NCBI RefSeq assembly: GCF_000017505.1
Contig: NC_009675.1
Coordinates: 1,984,001 to 2,048,000 of the forward strand
Source of the DNA: Anaeromyxobacter sp. Fw109-5
GTDB lineage: Bacteria; Myxococcota; Myxococcia; Myxococcales; Anaeromyxobacteraceae
DNA: 64,000 nt
Direction of reading: 5' to 3'
Shown: piece by piece, positions 9,402 to 19,224 of the stretch
How the letters are laid out: each line of letters starts with the position of its first letter
Numbering within the stretch: the first letter of the stretch is position 1
The notes under the pieces: model-generated
Seen by the model: the letters and a program-made list of their open reading frames with translations, nothing else
What the model was told of the DNA's origin: nothing
The model's database searches: none
Position numbers and translations under genes: made by a program

Positions 9402-10228
9402 TCGGGCCCTACGCGCGGCTCGCCGCCATCCCCTTCGCCGGCGCCGCCGCGGTCGCCGCGCTGTCCCTCGCGACCGGGGGTGGGCCGCTGCTCTGGTTCG
9501 GGACCCAGCTCGCGGCGCAGTCCCTCGCCGCGGCCGGGTGCCTCGCCGCGGCGGCGGCGTTCGAGCGGCGCGACTTCATGTTCCGCGCCTGGCTGCTCTC
9601 CGCCATCTCGTTCCTGCTGCCCGTCCTGAACAAGCTCACGAGCGGGCCGCGCGGCGACTGGCTCGTCTGGCGCAGCGCCGGGGCCGCGCACGACGTCTTC
9701 TACATCCTCGCCGTGAACGCCACCGCGGTCGTCAGCGCGGCGCTGTTCGTGGCCGCCTTCTTCCGGGCGGGGCTCGTGCTCGGCGGCTCGCGCGCGCGAA
9801 GCGTGTTCGACGCCGCGGTCGTGCTCCTCGCGCTCGGGCTCGGGGTGCCGACGCTGCTGCGGGACGTCTCGGACGCGCTCGCCGCCGAGGGCGCCTCGCA
9901 GGCGTTCTTCGAGGCGGTCTCGGTGGCGGGCGACACCCTCTGCTTCGTGCTGGTCGCGCCGCTCTTCCGCATCGCGCGCAGGTTCCGGGGGGGCGCGCTG
10001 CAGTGGCCCTGGGGGCTGCTCGCCGCCTCCAACCTGTGCTGGCTCTTCTACGACGCGGCCGCCACGGGAGCGCGGGTCGCGGGGTCGGACGCCCTGCGCG
10101 TTGCGAGCGAGGTGGTGCTCGCGGTCGCGAGCCTCTCCGCCCTGGCCGCTGCGCTCGCCCATCGCCGCGTGGTGGCCGAATCGGGCGCGGCCGCCGGACG
10201 TCCCGTGTCGCGGGGAGCCCTTTCCTGA
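9398..10228 (+). CDS. Multi-spanning membrane protein next to a sensor kinase
   Basis: A 276-residue integral membrane protein with about seven or eight hydrophobic segments (first at about residues 7-25, last at about 235-253). The ATG overlaps the upstream stop as ATGA. No catalytic motif or named family is visible. It lies 18 bp upstream of a MASE1-type hybrid histidine kinase on the same strand, so it could be a membrane partner or co-sensor of that kinase; this is inferred from position only. Confidence 0.7.
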   Translation: MIGPYARLAAIPFAGAAAVAALSLATGGGPLLWFGTQLAAQSLAAAGCLAAAAAFERRDFMFRAWLLSAISFLLPVLNKLTSGPRGDWLVWRSAGAAHDVFYILAVNATAVVSAALFVAAFFRAGLVLGGSRARSVFDAAVVLLALGLGVPTLLRDVSDALAAEGASQAFFEAVSVAGDTLCFVLVAPLFRIARRFRGGALQWPWGLLAASNLCWLFYDAAATGARVAGSDALRVASEVVLAVASLSALAAALAHRRVVAESGAAAGRPVSRGALS

Positions 10229-10246
10229 TAGCGTAGTCGCGGTCCG

Positions 10247-13018
10247 ATGATGCGCCCCGTGCTCCCCGGCGCCGGAGAGGACGCGCCGGCCACCCCGCCC
10301 GGCGTCCTCCTCGCCCGCGCCGCCGCCCTGTTCCTCGGCTACGTGCTCCTCGGCGCCGCCGGAGACGCGCTCTCCGCCTACCAGGGGGCCTTCGCCACCT
10401 ACTGGCCGCCGGTCGGGCTGTATGCCGGCGCGCTGCTGCTCGCGCGCGGGCGCGAGCGGTGGGCATTCGTCGCCGCGGCGGTCGCCGCGGAGCTCGTCGC
10501 GAGCCAGGCCACCGACCGCAGCCTGATGCTCACCGGGGTGAACGCGGCGGTGGACCTCCTCGACGCGGTCCTGGCGGCGGCGCTCGTGTCGCGCCTCTCC
10601 GGCGGGCGGCGCGCCACCGGGAGCGTCCGCGGGGTCGCCGCGCTGGTGCTGCTCGGCGCCCTCGTCGCGCCCCTCGTGCCGTCCGCGCTGGGCGCGGCCG
10701 CCGCGATGGTGCACTACGGCTGGAGCGGGGCGGAGCGGTTCCTCCAGGTCTGGAGAGCGTGGTGGACCGGAGACGCGCTGGGGATCCTCGTCTTCGCGCC
10801 GCTGGTCGTGGCGTGGGTTCCGGGGCGAGGTCCGGGCCGCCCGCTGCGCCTCGCGCGCGCCGGCGAGGCGGCCCTCGTGGCCGGGGCGCTGGCCGGCTCG
10901 GTCGTGCTCGTGTTCGCAGGCGGGGTCCGCCTCGAGCGGAGCTACCTGCTGCTGCCGCCGCTCGTCTGGGCGGGCTCGAGGTTCGGGGTTCGCGGCGCCT
11001 CGGCGGGAGCGGCGCTCGTCTCGCTGCTCGCCGCCGGGCTCACCTCCGGGGCCCGCTACTTCGACCCGAGCGCCACGATCGCGGCGGCGGACGTGCAGGT
11101 GCAGCTGCTCGTCTTCATCGGCGCCGCGACCGCGCTCGTGCTCGGCGCGGCGCTCGCCGAGCGGGAGCGCACGCTGTCGGCGCTCGCGGAGAGCGAGGCG
11201 CGGTTCGAGGCCTTCATGCGCCACGCGCCCGCGGTCATCTTCATCAAGGACGCCGAGGGGCGGATCGTCGCCGGCAACCCGAGCTTCGCGAGCGCGCACG
11301 GCGCCCAGGTCGGTGACCTGATCGGCAGGACCGCCGGGACGATGTTCGACCCCGGGCTCGCGGGGCGGATCGCGGCGACGGAGCGAGGCGTCCTCTCGAC
11401 GGGGGAGACCGCGCGGGAGGAGCTGTACCTCTCCGGCCGCGCGTTCGTCACCCTCAAGTTCCGCATCCCTCGCGACGAGCAGCCGCCGCTCCTCGGCGGC
11501 GTGGCGCTGGACGTCACGGACCTCCGCCGGGCCGAGCGCGCGCTGCGGCTCGCGCAGACGGCGCTCGAGCGCGGCTACGCGCCGGTCCTCATCCTGGATC
11601 CGGGCGGCCGCATCACCTACGCGAACGACGCGGCGCAGCGGCTCTTCGGGAGGAGCGGGCCCGAGCTCGCCGGGCGCGCCGTGTGGGACGTGGACGGTGG
11701 CTTCGCGGAGTCGGGCTGGCCCGCGCAGTGGGAGGAGATCCGCGCGCGGGGGGCGGCCGTGCTGGACGGGAGCGTGCGCCGTCCGGACGGGCGCGCCAGC
11801 GCCGAGGTGGCGGTGTCGCACCTCGCGTTCGACGGCGCCGAGTACGCCATCTACACGGCCCGAGATCTCACGGATCGGCGCCGCGCGGAGGCGGCCGAGC
11901 GGCTCGCCGCCGTGGGTACCCTGGCGGCGGGGATGGCGCACGAGATCAACAACCCGCTCACCTTCGTCTCCGTGAACCTCGGCTGCGCCCGCGAGGCGCT
12001 CGCCGCGCGCGCGGGGGGGCCGGAGATGGCCGAGGCCCTCCAGGCGCTCGACGAGGCCGCGGAGGGCACCCGCCGCATCGCCCGCATCATCCGGGACCTC
12101 GGCATCGTGTCCCGCTCGCGGCGGGACGGGCGCCTGGCCGTGAACGTCCACGAGGAGATCGGGGGCGCGGCGAAGCTCGCCGAGCACGAGATCCGGCACC
12201 GCGCGCGGCTCGTGCTGAGGCTCGATCCGGTCCCGCCCGTCCTGGCGTCCGAGTTCCAGCTCGGGCAGGTGGTGCTGAACCTGCTCGTCAACGCCGCGCA
12301 CGCGATCCCCGAGGGCGCCGCCGCCACGAACGAGATCCGGGTGGTCTCGCGCACCGGACCGGACGGGCAAGCGATCGTGGAGGTGTCGGACACCGGCGCG
12401 GGCATCCCACCCGAGCTGGGGCGGCGCGTGTTCGAGCCGTTCTTCACGACCAAGCCGCCGGGGCAGGGCACCGGGCTCGGGCTCTCGGTCTGCCACGGGA
12501 TCGTGAGCGGGCTGGGAGGGCGGATCGAGCTGGAGAGCGAGCCCGGGAGAGGGGCGCTGTTCCGGGTGGTCCTCCCCCCGGCGCCGGACGAGGAGCACCC
12601 GGCGCCGGCCCCGCCCCGCGCCGCGCGCGCCGCGCGCGCCCGCATCCTGCTCGTGGACGACGAGCCGCTCATCGGCAGCACCGTGCGCCGCGTCCTCGCC
12701 GAGCACGAGGTGGAGGTCCTCACCGACGCGAGGGCGGCGCTGGCCCGGCTCGAGGCGGGCGAGCGCTTCGACGTGATCCTGTGCGATCTCATGATGCCCG
12801 ACCTCACGGGGATGGACCTGCACGAGGCGCTCACCCGCGCCGCACCGGCGGTGGCCCGGCGGATGGTGTTCATCACGGGCGGCGCCTTCACCGAGCGGGC
12901 GCGCCGCTTCCTCGAGCGCAGCGACCTGCCGCGGATCGAGAAGCCGTTCGCGCCCGCCACGCTGCGCGAGGCCGTGGACGCGCTGCTCGCCCTGGGGTCC
13001 GAGCGCCGCGCGGGTTGA
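10247..13018 (+). CDS. MASE1-PAS-PAS hybrid histidine kinase with receiver domain
   Basis: A 923-residue membrane sensor. Order: a MASE1-type multi-helix membrane sensor (about 25-300, with the typical YWPPVGLYAGALL motif), two PAS domains (about 315-425 and 435-550), a HisKA helix with phospho-acceptor H565 in AHEINNP, an HATPase domain (NLLVNAAHA N-box, DTGAGIPPE G1, GTGLGLS G2) and a C-terminal receiver with phospho-acceptor D847 in ILCDLMMPD. The signal is unknown; MASE1 is a sensor of unidentified cues and PAS domains often sense redox, oxygen or ligands. No separate response regulator is adjacent, so output may pass through the fused receiver and a phosphotransfer partner elsewhere. Confidence 0.92.
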   Translation: MMRPVLPGAGEDAPATPPGVLLARAAALFLGYVLLGAAGDALSAYQGAFATYWPPVGLYAGALLLARGRERWAFVAAAVAAELVASQATDRSLMLTGVNAAVDLLDAVLAAALVSRLSGGRRATGSVRGVAALVLLGALVAPLVPSALGAAAAMVHYGWSGAERFLQVWRAWWTGDALGILVFAPLVVAWVPGRGPGRPLRLARAGEAALVAGALAGSVVLVFAGGVRLERSYLLLPPLVWAGSRFGVRGASAGAALVSLLAAGLTSGARYFDPSATIAAADVQVQLLVFIGAATALVLGAALAERERTLSALAESEARFEAFMRHAPAVIFIKDAEGRIVAGNPSFASAHGAQVGDLIGRTAGTMFDPGLAGRIAATERGVLSTGETAREELYLSGRAFVTLKFRIPRDEQPPLLGGVALDVTDLRRAERALRLAQTALERGYAPVLILDPGGRITYANDAAQRLFGRSGPELAGRAVWDVDGGFAESGWPAQWEEIRARGAAVLDGSVRRPDGRASAEVAVSHLAFDGAEYAIYTARDLTDRRRAEAAERLAAVGTLAAGMAHEINNPLTFVSVNLGCAREALAARAGGPEMAEALQALDEAAEGTRRIARIIRDLGIVSRSRRDGRLAVNVHEEIGGAAKLAEHEIRHRARLVLRLDPVPPVLASEFQLGQVVLNLLVNAAHAIPEGAAATNEIRVVSRTGPDGQAIVEVSDTGAGIPPELGRRVFEPFFTTKPPGQGTGLGLSVCHGIVSGLGGRIELESEPGRGALFRVVLPPAPDEEHPAPAPPRAARAARARILLVDDEPLIGSTVRRVLAEHEVEVLTDARAALARLEAGERFDVILCDLMMPDLTGMDLHEALTRAAPAVARRMVFITGGAFTERARRFLERSDLPRIEKPFAPATLREAVDALLALGSERRAG

Positions 13019-13080
13019 CCCTCCGCGGCGCGGCGCAGAACCGCTTGAATCGCGCGCGCCGCGCCGGCATGGGAGGGTCG

Positions 13081-13758
13081 ATGGACGCCGTCGTCACCTT
13101 TCGTCAAGTCGGTCGGGACTACCGGACCGCCGGCGGCGCCGTGCTGCGCGCGCTCCGCGAGGTGTCGGGCGAGGTGCCCCCGGGGCGGATCGTCGCGATC
13201 ACGGGCCGGAGCGGCTCCGGCAAGTCCACGCTCCTGCACCTCGCCGCCGGCATCGACGCGCCCACCTCGGGCGAGGTGTTCCTCCTCGGCCGCTCGCTCG
13301 CGGCGCTGCCCGACCGGGAGCGCACGCGGCTCCGGCGCGATCACGTCGGGCTGGTGTTCCAGTTCTTCCACCTCCTGCCGCACCTCTCGGTCGAGGAGAA
13401 CGTGCTCGTGCCTGCGCTGGTGGCGGGGGATCCCCTCCCGGTCGCCGCCGCGCGCGCGCGCGAGCTCCTCGCGCGCGTGGGGCTGGCCGGCCGCGCGCGG
13501 GACGCCGTCCAGAAGCTCTCCGGCGGCGAGATGCAGCGCGTCGCGCTGTGCCGGGCGCTGCTGCGCCGCCCGCGGCTCCTGCTCGCCGACGAGCCGACCG
13601 GGAACCTCGACGAGGAGAGCGGCGAGGCGGTCATGGATCTCCTGCTCGGGCTCGCGCGCGGCGAGGGCAGCGCGGTGCTCTTCGTGACGCACAGCCGCGA
13701 GCTGGCCGCCCGCGCCGACGAGGCGTGGACGCTCCACTCCGGCGTGCGGGAGCCCTGA
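13081..13758 (+). CDS. ABC transporter ATP-binding protein (LolD/MacB type)
   Basis: A 225-residue ATPase with Walker A GRSGSGKST, Q-loop in FQFFHLLP, signature LSGGEMQR, Walker B LLLADEPTGNLD and switch VTHS, as in the LolD/FtsE/MacB class that works with FtsX-like permeases. I start it at the second ATG (13081) because GGGAGG lies 5 bases upstream. The permease gene begins two bases after the stop codon. Together with the AttH-like protein at 16273 the three genes form an AttEFGH-like exporter or envelope-lipid set. Confidence 0.92.
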   Translation: MDAVVTFRQVGRDYRTAGGAVLRALREVSGEVPPGRIVAITGRSGSGKSTLLHLAAGIDAPTSGEVFLLGRSLAALPDRERTRLRRDHVGLVFQFFHLLPHLSVEENVLVPALVAGDPLPVAAARARELLARVGLAGRARDAVQKLSGGEMQRVALCRALLRRPRLLLADEPTGNLDEESGEAVMDLLLGLARGEGSAVLFVTHSRELAARADEAWTLHSGVREP

Positions 13759-13760
13759 TC

Positions 13761-16286
13761 ATGAGGCGCTACCTCGCGCGGGCCGTGGCCCGGGAGCTGC
13801 GCGCCGCCCGCGCGCTGTTCCTGCTGGCGGTGGCCGGGGTCGCGCTCGGCGTCGGCTCCGTCCTCTCCATCCAGATCCTGAACCGCAGCGCGCTCGGCGC
13901 CTTCTCGGGCACGGTGCGCGCCGTGTCCGGCGAGGCTGAGCTCTCCGTCCTCGGGTGGGCGGGCTACCTCGACGAGGCGCTCCTCGACGAGGTGCTCGCC
14001 GTGCCCGGGGTGGCCGCCGCCGTCCCGCTCTGGCGCGCGGAGGCGGCGGTGGAGGGACGCCCCGAGGCGAGCCTGGAGCTCGTCGGCGCCGACCTGCTCC
14101 AGGCCGCCGTGCGCGCGCCGTGGCGGCTGCCCGAGGGCAGCCTCGCGGACGCGCTCGGGCGAGAGGGCTGGGTCGCGGTGACGCCCGCGCTCGCCGAGGA
14201 GATGGGCTGGCGCGTGGGCGATCCGGTCCCCGTGTCCCTCGGCTCGCGCCGCGCCACGCTCATCGTGGGGGCGCTCGTGGATCTGAAGCGCGTCGCGCCC
14301 CTCGCCAGCCGCCGGCTCGCCGTGATGGACATCGCCCAGGCGCAGTCGCTGCTCGGCGTGCGGGGGCGGATCCACCAGCTCGACGTGCGCGCGGCGGAGG
14401 GCGTCGCGCCGGCGGCGCTGCGGGATCGCCTCGAGGCGCGGCTCGGCGCGCGCGCGCGGGTCCTCACCCCCGAGCAGCGCACCGCCGAGGCCGAGGGGCT
14501 CCTCGCCGCCTTCCGGCTGAACCTCACCGCGCTGTCGCTCGTGTCGCTGCTCGTGGGCGGCTTCCTCGTCTACGCCTCGGTCCGCGCGTCCCTCGCGCGG
14601 CGTCGCGAGGAGCTCGGCATCCTGCGCGCGGTCGGGGCCACGCGCGCTCAGGTCCTGCGCCTGGTGCTCGCCGAGGCGGCGCTGCTCGGCGCCGCGGGGA
14701 CCGCGGCGGGCATCCCGCTCGGCTGGCTCGCGGCGCGCGCGAACGTGGCCGCGGTGAGCGGCACGATCCGCAACCTGTACCTGCTCGAGGGGATCGACGC
14801 GGTGACGCTCGGCCCGGCGCTCGTCCTGCTCGGCGTGGCCACGGGCGTCGCGGGGGCGGTGGCGGGCGCGCTCGGGCCGGCGATCGACGCGAGCCGGGAG
14901 GACCCGCGCGCGCTCCTCGCGTCGATCACGCTCGAGGAGCGGGTCCGCGCCAGCGCCGGCCGCGTGCTGCTCGCGGGCGCCGCGGCGCTCGCGGCCGGGA
15001 TCGGTGCGTACCTGGCGCTGCGCGACGTCTGGGCGCCATCGGCCTTCGCGCTCGCGCTCGGCGTGGTCGTCGCGGTTCCGCTCGCCGCGCCGGCGACGAT
15101 CCGGCTGCTCGCTCGGACCGGGCGGCCGCGGCGGCTCGGCGTGGGCTACGGCGTCCGCACCCTGGGGGCCCGGCTCGGATCCTCGGCGGTCGCGGCGGGC
15201 GCGCTCGCGGTGGCGGTGGCGATGCTCGCGGGCGTGACCGTCATGGTCGGCAGCTTCCGCGCGTCGGTGGAGCGATGGCTCGCCGCGACCATCCGCGCCG
15301 ACGTCTACGTGACGACGCCCTCCTGGCGCCGCGCGCGCAGCGACGCGACGCTGTCGCCGGAGGCGGTCCGCCGCCTGCGCGAGGCGCCGGGGCTGGTGGC
15401 GCTCGACACCCTGCGCCAGGTCCAGGTCCAGGCGGAGGGGAGACGGATCTCGCTCACCGGCATCGACGGCGCGCTCCCGGGCGGCGAGCGGCGGGTCGAG
15501 CTCCTCGAAGGGGACCCGGTCGCGGCGATGGCGGCGCTCCGGGGCGGCGCCGCGCTCGTCTCCGAGCCGCTGGCGCGCAAGAGCGGGCTCGGGCCCGGGG
15601 GACGGCTCGCGGTGCGCGCGCCCGGCGGGGAGATCCCGGTGCCGGTCGCTGGCGTCTACCGCGACTACGGCACGGAGGGCGGCGCCGCGCTCGTGGATCT
15701 CTCCACCTTCGCGCGCCTGTTCGGTCCGGGGCCGCCGTCGAACGCCGCCCTCTATCTCGCCCCTGGGGTCGACGCGGAGGCGGCCGTGGAGCGGCTCCGC
15801 GCCGCGCTGCGCGAGCACGCCCTCCAGATCCGCTCGAACCGGGCGCTCCGCGCCGAGGTGCTCGCCATCTTCGAGCAGACGTTCGCCGTGACGCGGCTCC
15901 TCCAGGTGATGGGGCTCGTCATCGCGGCGGCGGGCGTGACGCTCTCGCTGCTCGTCCTCGCCCGCGAGCGGCGCGCCGAGCTCGCCCTCTACCGCGCGCT
16001 CGGCGCGACCCGCCCGCAGCTCTTCGCGGTGTTCCTCGGGCGCGGGCTCGGCATCGGCCTCGTCGGGCTCGGGCTGGGCGCCGCCGGCGGCGCCGCGCTC
16101 GCGCGCGTGCTCGTGGAGGTCGTGAACCCCGCCTTCTTCGGCTGGAGCCTCGCGCTCCATCCTCCGTGGGCCGCGCTCGCCGGGCAGGCCCTCGCGATCC
16201 TCGCCGCCGCGGCCGCCGCGAGCCTCTACCCCGCCCTGACCGCCAGCCGGACGCCGGCCGCGGAGCTCTCCCGTGACGCCCTGTAG
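13761..16286 (+). CDS. FtsX-like ABC transporter permease
   Basis: An 841-residue inner-membrane permease with the duplicated MacB/FtsX layout. An N-terminal helix (about 18-36) is followed by a periplasmic domain, three helices (about 255-280, 310-335, 350-380), two more helices, a second periplasmic domain and a C-terminal three-helix block with the family motif ALYRALGATRPQ. A matching ELGILRAVGATRAQ occurs in the first half. It follows its ATPase with a 2-bp gap and overlaps the secreted-protein gene by 14 bp. Proteins of this class move lipoproteins or lipids across the envelope rather than pump solutes through the bilayer; the substrate here is unknown. Confidence 0.9.
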   Translation: MRRYLARAVARELRAARALFLLAVAGVALGVGSVLSIQILNRSALGAFSGTVRAVSGEAELSVLGWAGYLDEALLDEVLAVPGVAAAVPLWRAEAAVEGRPEASLELVGADLLQAAVRAPWRLPEGSLADALGREGWVAVTPALAEEMGWRVGDPVPVSLGSRRATLIVGALVDLKRVAPLASRRLAVMDIAQAQSLLGVRGRIHQLDVRAAEGVAPAALRDRLEARLGARARVLTPEQRTAEAEGLLAAFRLNLTALSLVSLLVGGFLVYASVRASLARRREELGILRAVGATRAQVLRLVLAEAALLGAAGTAAGIPLGWLAARANVAAVSGTIRNLYLLEGIDAVTLGPALVLLGVATGVAGAVAGALGPAIDASREDPRALLASITLEERVRASAGRVLLAGAAALAAGIGAYLALRDVWAPSAFALALGVVVAVPLAAPATIRLLARTGRPRRLGVGYGVRTLGARLGSSAVAAGALAVAVAMLAGVTVMVGSFRASVERWLAATIRADVYVTTPSWRRARSDATLSPEAVRRLREAPGLVALDTLRQVQVQAEGRRISLTGIDGALPGGERRVELLEGDPVAAMAALRGGAALVSEPLARKSGLGPGGRLAVRAPGGEIPVPVAGVYRDYGTEGGAALVDLSTFARLFGPGPPSNAALYLAPGVDAEAAVERLRAALREHALQIRSNRALRAEVLAIFEQTFAVTRLLQVMGLVIAAAGVTLSLLVLARERRAELALYRALGATRPQLFAVFLGRGLGIGLVGLGLGAAGGAALARVLVEVVNPAFFGWSLALHPPWAALAGQALAILAAAAAASLYPALTASRTPAAELSRDAL

Positions 16287-17385
16287 CCCCCTCGCCGCGC
16301 TCGCGGCGGTGATGCTCGCCGCCGCCCCCGCGTGGCGCCCGGCCGACCCCGCGCACCGCTGGGAGTTCCCGCGCGATCACTGGGCGCACCCGGACCACCG
16401 GAACGAATGGTGGTACTTCACCGGGACGCTCGCCGCGGTCGACGACCCCGGCCGCCGACTCGGGTACCAGCTCACGTTCTTCCGCGTCGGCCTCACGCCC
16501 GAGCCGGGGGCGCTCGACTCCGCCTGGGCGGCGAGCCAGGCGGTGATGGGCCACGCGGCGGTGAGCGACGTCCGCGCCCGCGCGCACCACTTCAGCGAGG
16601 TGCTCTGGCGCGCGTCGCCGCTGCTCGGCGGGTTCGGCGCACCGCCCGAGCCGGTGCTCGCCTGGGCGCGAGCGCCCCCTGGCACCGCGGGGCGCTGGAC
16701 GCTCCGGCTCGAGGAGGGCGCCTTCCACCTCGTCATGCGCGACGACGCGCGCGGGATCGCGCTCGACCTCGTCGCGCGCCCGGTGAAGCCCCTGATCCTC
16801 CAGGGGCCGAACGGCTACAGCCGCAAGGCGGCGCAGCCCGGCTACGCCAGCCTGTACTACTCGCTCACCCGGCTCGCGACGGAGGGGACCGTCACGATCG
16901 ACGGAGAGACGCTGCGGGTCCGGGGGGAGAGCTGGATGGACAAGGAGCTCGGCTCGTCCCAGCTGGCGCCCTCTCAGGTGGGCTGGGACTGGTGGAGCCT
17001 CCGGCTCGCCGACGGTCGCGACCTCATGCTGTACGTGCTCCGCCGCGCCGACGGGAGCGCCGACTGGCGGAACGGCACGCTCGTCGGGCGCGACGGCCGC
17101 GCGCGCGTGCTCTCGCCGGAGGAGTGGGCCGTCTCGGCGCGCGGGACGTGGCGCAGCCCGCGCGGCGCGGCCTACCCGGCGGGCTGGGAGGTCGCGGTGC
17201 CGGGAGAGGGGATCCGCCTCGTCGTCACGCCCGAGGTCGCGGCGGCCGAGAACCGCTCCGCGCTGGCGGGCGGGCTCGCGTACTGGGAGGGGCCGGTCCG
17301 GCTGGAGGACGGGGACGGCCGCGCGGCGGGGGAAGGGTACGTGGAGCTCACCGGGTACGGCGAGGGCACGCGGCCGCCGCTCTGA
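16273..17385 (+). CDS. AttH/CrtC-like lipocalin-fold secreted protein
   Basis: A 370-residue protein starting at a GTG inside the end of the permease gene. Residues 1-20 look like a signal peptide. The family motifs are clear: HRNEWWYFTG near residue 42, a GYQLTFFR strand, ESWMDKELGSSQL near residue 218 and WDWWSLRL. This is the group often called predicted secreted hydrolases (COG5621, AttH, related to hydroxyneurosporene synthase CrtC), with a two-lipocalin fold. Association with an ABC ATPase and FtsX-like permease is recurrent in bacteria (AttEFGH). Hydrolase activity is not established for the family, so I leave the reaction open. Confidence 0.85.
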   Translation: MTPCSPLAALAAVMLAAAPAWRPADPAHRWEFPRDHWAHPDHRNEWWYFTGTLAAVDDPGRRLGYQLTFFRVGLTPEPGALDSAWAASQAVMGHAAVSDVRARAHHFSEVLWRASPLLGGFGAPPEPVLAWARAPPGTAGRWTLRLEEGAFHLVMRDDARGIALDLVARPVKPLILQGPNGYSRKAAQPGYASLYYSLTRLATEGTVTIDGETLRVRGESWMDKELGSSQLAPSQVGWDWWSLRLADGRDLMLYVLRRADGSADWRNGTLVGRDGRARVLSPEEWAVSARGTWRSPRGAAYPAGWEVAVPGEGIRLVVTPEVAAAENRSALAGGLAYWEGPVRLEDGDGRAAGEGYVELTGYGEGTRPPL

Positions 17386-17454
17386 GGACCCGCGAGGTCG
17401 CTGGACCCCGAGAGGCAGCGCGCCGGGGCGCCCCGCCTCCGTTACCGTCCGGAC

Positions 17455-19182
17455 ATGGCCGAGCCGAACGACGTCGCCGCCGCGGGCGCCGCCGCCATCG
17501 CGGCCAGCTTCGAGGCGTACCAGGAGGAGCGGGCGCGGATCACGCGCCGGGCGCGCGAGCGCTTCGAGAAGCGGGACTGGGCCGCCGGTCAGGCGGACGC
17601 GCGCGAGCGGCTCGACCTGCGCGACCGCCTCGTGAACGCCTGCGTCGGGACGGTCCGCGCCGAGCTGGGCGGCGCGGCGCACGACCACGGCCTCTGGCGC
17701 GCCATGAAGGAGCTGTACGAGGCCCGGGTGGAGTCGCGGCCGGATCGGGAGATCGGCCAGTCGTTCTTCAACTCCGTCACGCGCCGGGTGTTCGTGACGG
17801 TCGGCGTCGATCCCGCCATCGAGTTCCTCGCGGCGGACGGTCCGGCGGTCCGCGAGGGCCCGGTGCCGGTGTACGCCCGCTACCGCCGCGAGGTCTCCAC
17901 CGAGGCGCTCCTCCGCACCGTGCTGCGCGCCTGCGCGTTCGCCGCGCCCTACGAGGACCTCGAGCGCGACGCGCGCATCGCCGCCATCGAGCTCGACTCG
18001 CACCTCCGCGAGCTCGACGACGGTCAGCCCATCGAGGCGCTCGAGCTGGTGAAGGCGGTGTTCTACCGGGGGAAGGGCGCCTACCTCGTCGGGCGGCTCC
18101 GCCGCGGGCGCTACACGACGCCGCTCGTCCTCGCGCTCGTCCACGGCGAGCGCGGCGTGGTGCTGGACGCCATCCTGTTCACCCAGGAGGACGTCTCCAT
18201 CGTCTTCAGCTTCACCCGCTCCTACTTCCACGTGGAGGTCGAGCGCCCGCGGGAGCTGGTCGCGTTCCTCTCCACGCTGCTGCCCCTGAAGCGGGTCTCG
18301 GAGCTCTACATCGCGCTCGGCTTCAACAAGCACGGCAAGACCGAGCTGTACCGCGAGATCGCCCGGCACATCGCGGAGACGGGAGAAGCGTTCGTGCCGG
18401 CGCGGGGCGACAAGGGGCTCGTGATGAGCGTGTTCACGCTCCCGGGGCTCGACGTCGTCTTCAAGGTGATCAAGGACGAGTTCAAGCCGCCCAAGCAGAC
18501 CACCCGCCGCGAGGTGATGGACAAGTACCGGCACGTGTTCCGCCACGACCGCGCCGGCCGGCTCGTGGACGCGCAGGAGTTCGAGCACCTCGCCTTCCCG
18601 GCCGACCGGTTCTCGCCGGAGGTGCTGCGCGAGCTGAGCGAGGAGTGCCGCGGGAGCATCGAGATCGGCCGCGCCGAGATCTCCGTGAAGCACCTCTACG
18701 CCGAGCGGCGGGTGACGCCGCTGAACCTGTTCATCCGCGAGGCCGACGAGTGGACCGCCCGCCAGGCGGTGCTCGACTTCGGGCGCGCGCTGAAGGATCT
18801 CGCCGCGACCAACACGTTCCCGGGCGATCTGCTGCTCAAGAACTTCGGCGTGACGCGGCACGGGCGCGTGATCTTCTACGACTACGACGAGCTGACCCGC
18901 GTGACGGACTGCGTCTTCCGCGACCTCCCCACGCCCTCGGGAGACGACGAGGAGACGAGCGGCGAGCCCTGGTTCTACGTGGGCCAGGACGACGTCTTCC
19001 CGGAGGAGCTGCTCCCGTTCCTGGGGCTCGCCGGGCGCCTGCGGGAGGTGTTCCTGCAGGCGCACGGCGACCTGCTCACGGCCCGGTACTGGCGCGCCAT
19101 CCAGGAGCGCATCCGCGAGGGGGAGATCGTGGACATCTACCCGTACCGCGAGGAGCAGCGGCTCGTGCACGGGTACGAGTGA
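17455..19182 (+). CDS. aceK: Isocitrate dehydrogenase kinase/phosphatase
   Basis: A 575-residue protein, close to the E. coli AceK length. AceK phosphorylates and dephosphorylates isocitrate dehydrogenase, controlling flux between the TCA cycle and the glyoxylate shunt. The N-terminal regulatory half carries the family block GQSFFNSVTRRVF, and the kinase half has the nucleotide-binding region around RGDKGLVMSVF, followed by VFKVIKDEFKPPK with the ATP-site lysine and a DLLLKNFGVTRHGRVIFYDYDE catalytic block. No aceA or aceB lies nearby, unlike the enteric aceBAK operon. The 68 bp upstream may hold its promoter. Confidence 0.93.
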   Translation: MAEPNDVAAAGAAAIAASFEAYQEERARITRRARERFEKRDWAAGQADARERLDLRDRLVNACVGTVRAELGGAAHDHGLWRAMKELYEARVESRPDREIGQSFFNSVTRRVFVTVGVDPAIEFLAADGPAVREGPVPVYARYRREVSTEALLRTVLRACAFAAPYEDLERDARIAAIELDSHLRELDDGQPIEALELVKAVFYRGKGAYLVGRLRRGRYTTPLVLALVHGERGVVLDAILFTQEDVSIVFSFTRSYFHVEVERPRELVAFLSTLLPLKRVSELYIALGFNKHGKTELYREIARHIAETGEAFVPARGDKGLVMSVFTLPGLDVVFKVIKDEFKPPKQTTRREVMDKYRHVFRHDRAGRLVDAQEFEHLAFPADRFSPEVLRELSEECRGSIEIGRAEISVKHLYAERRVTPLNLFIREADEWTARQAVLDFGRALKDLAATNTFPGDLLLKNFGVTRHGRVIFYDYDELTRVTDCVFRDLPTPSGDDEETSGEPWFYVGQDDVFPEELLPFLGLAGRLREVFLQAHGDLLTARYWRAIQERIREGEIVDIYPYREEQRLVHGYE

Positions 19183-19224
19183 GGCATCACCCGCTGGCCC
19201 CGAGCGGGCAGCGCCGTGAGCCCG

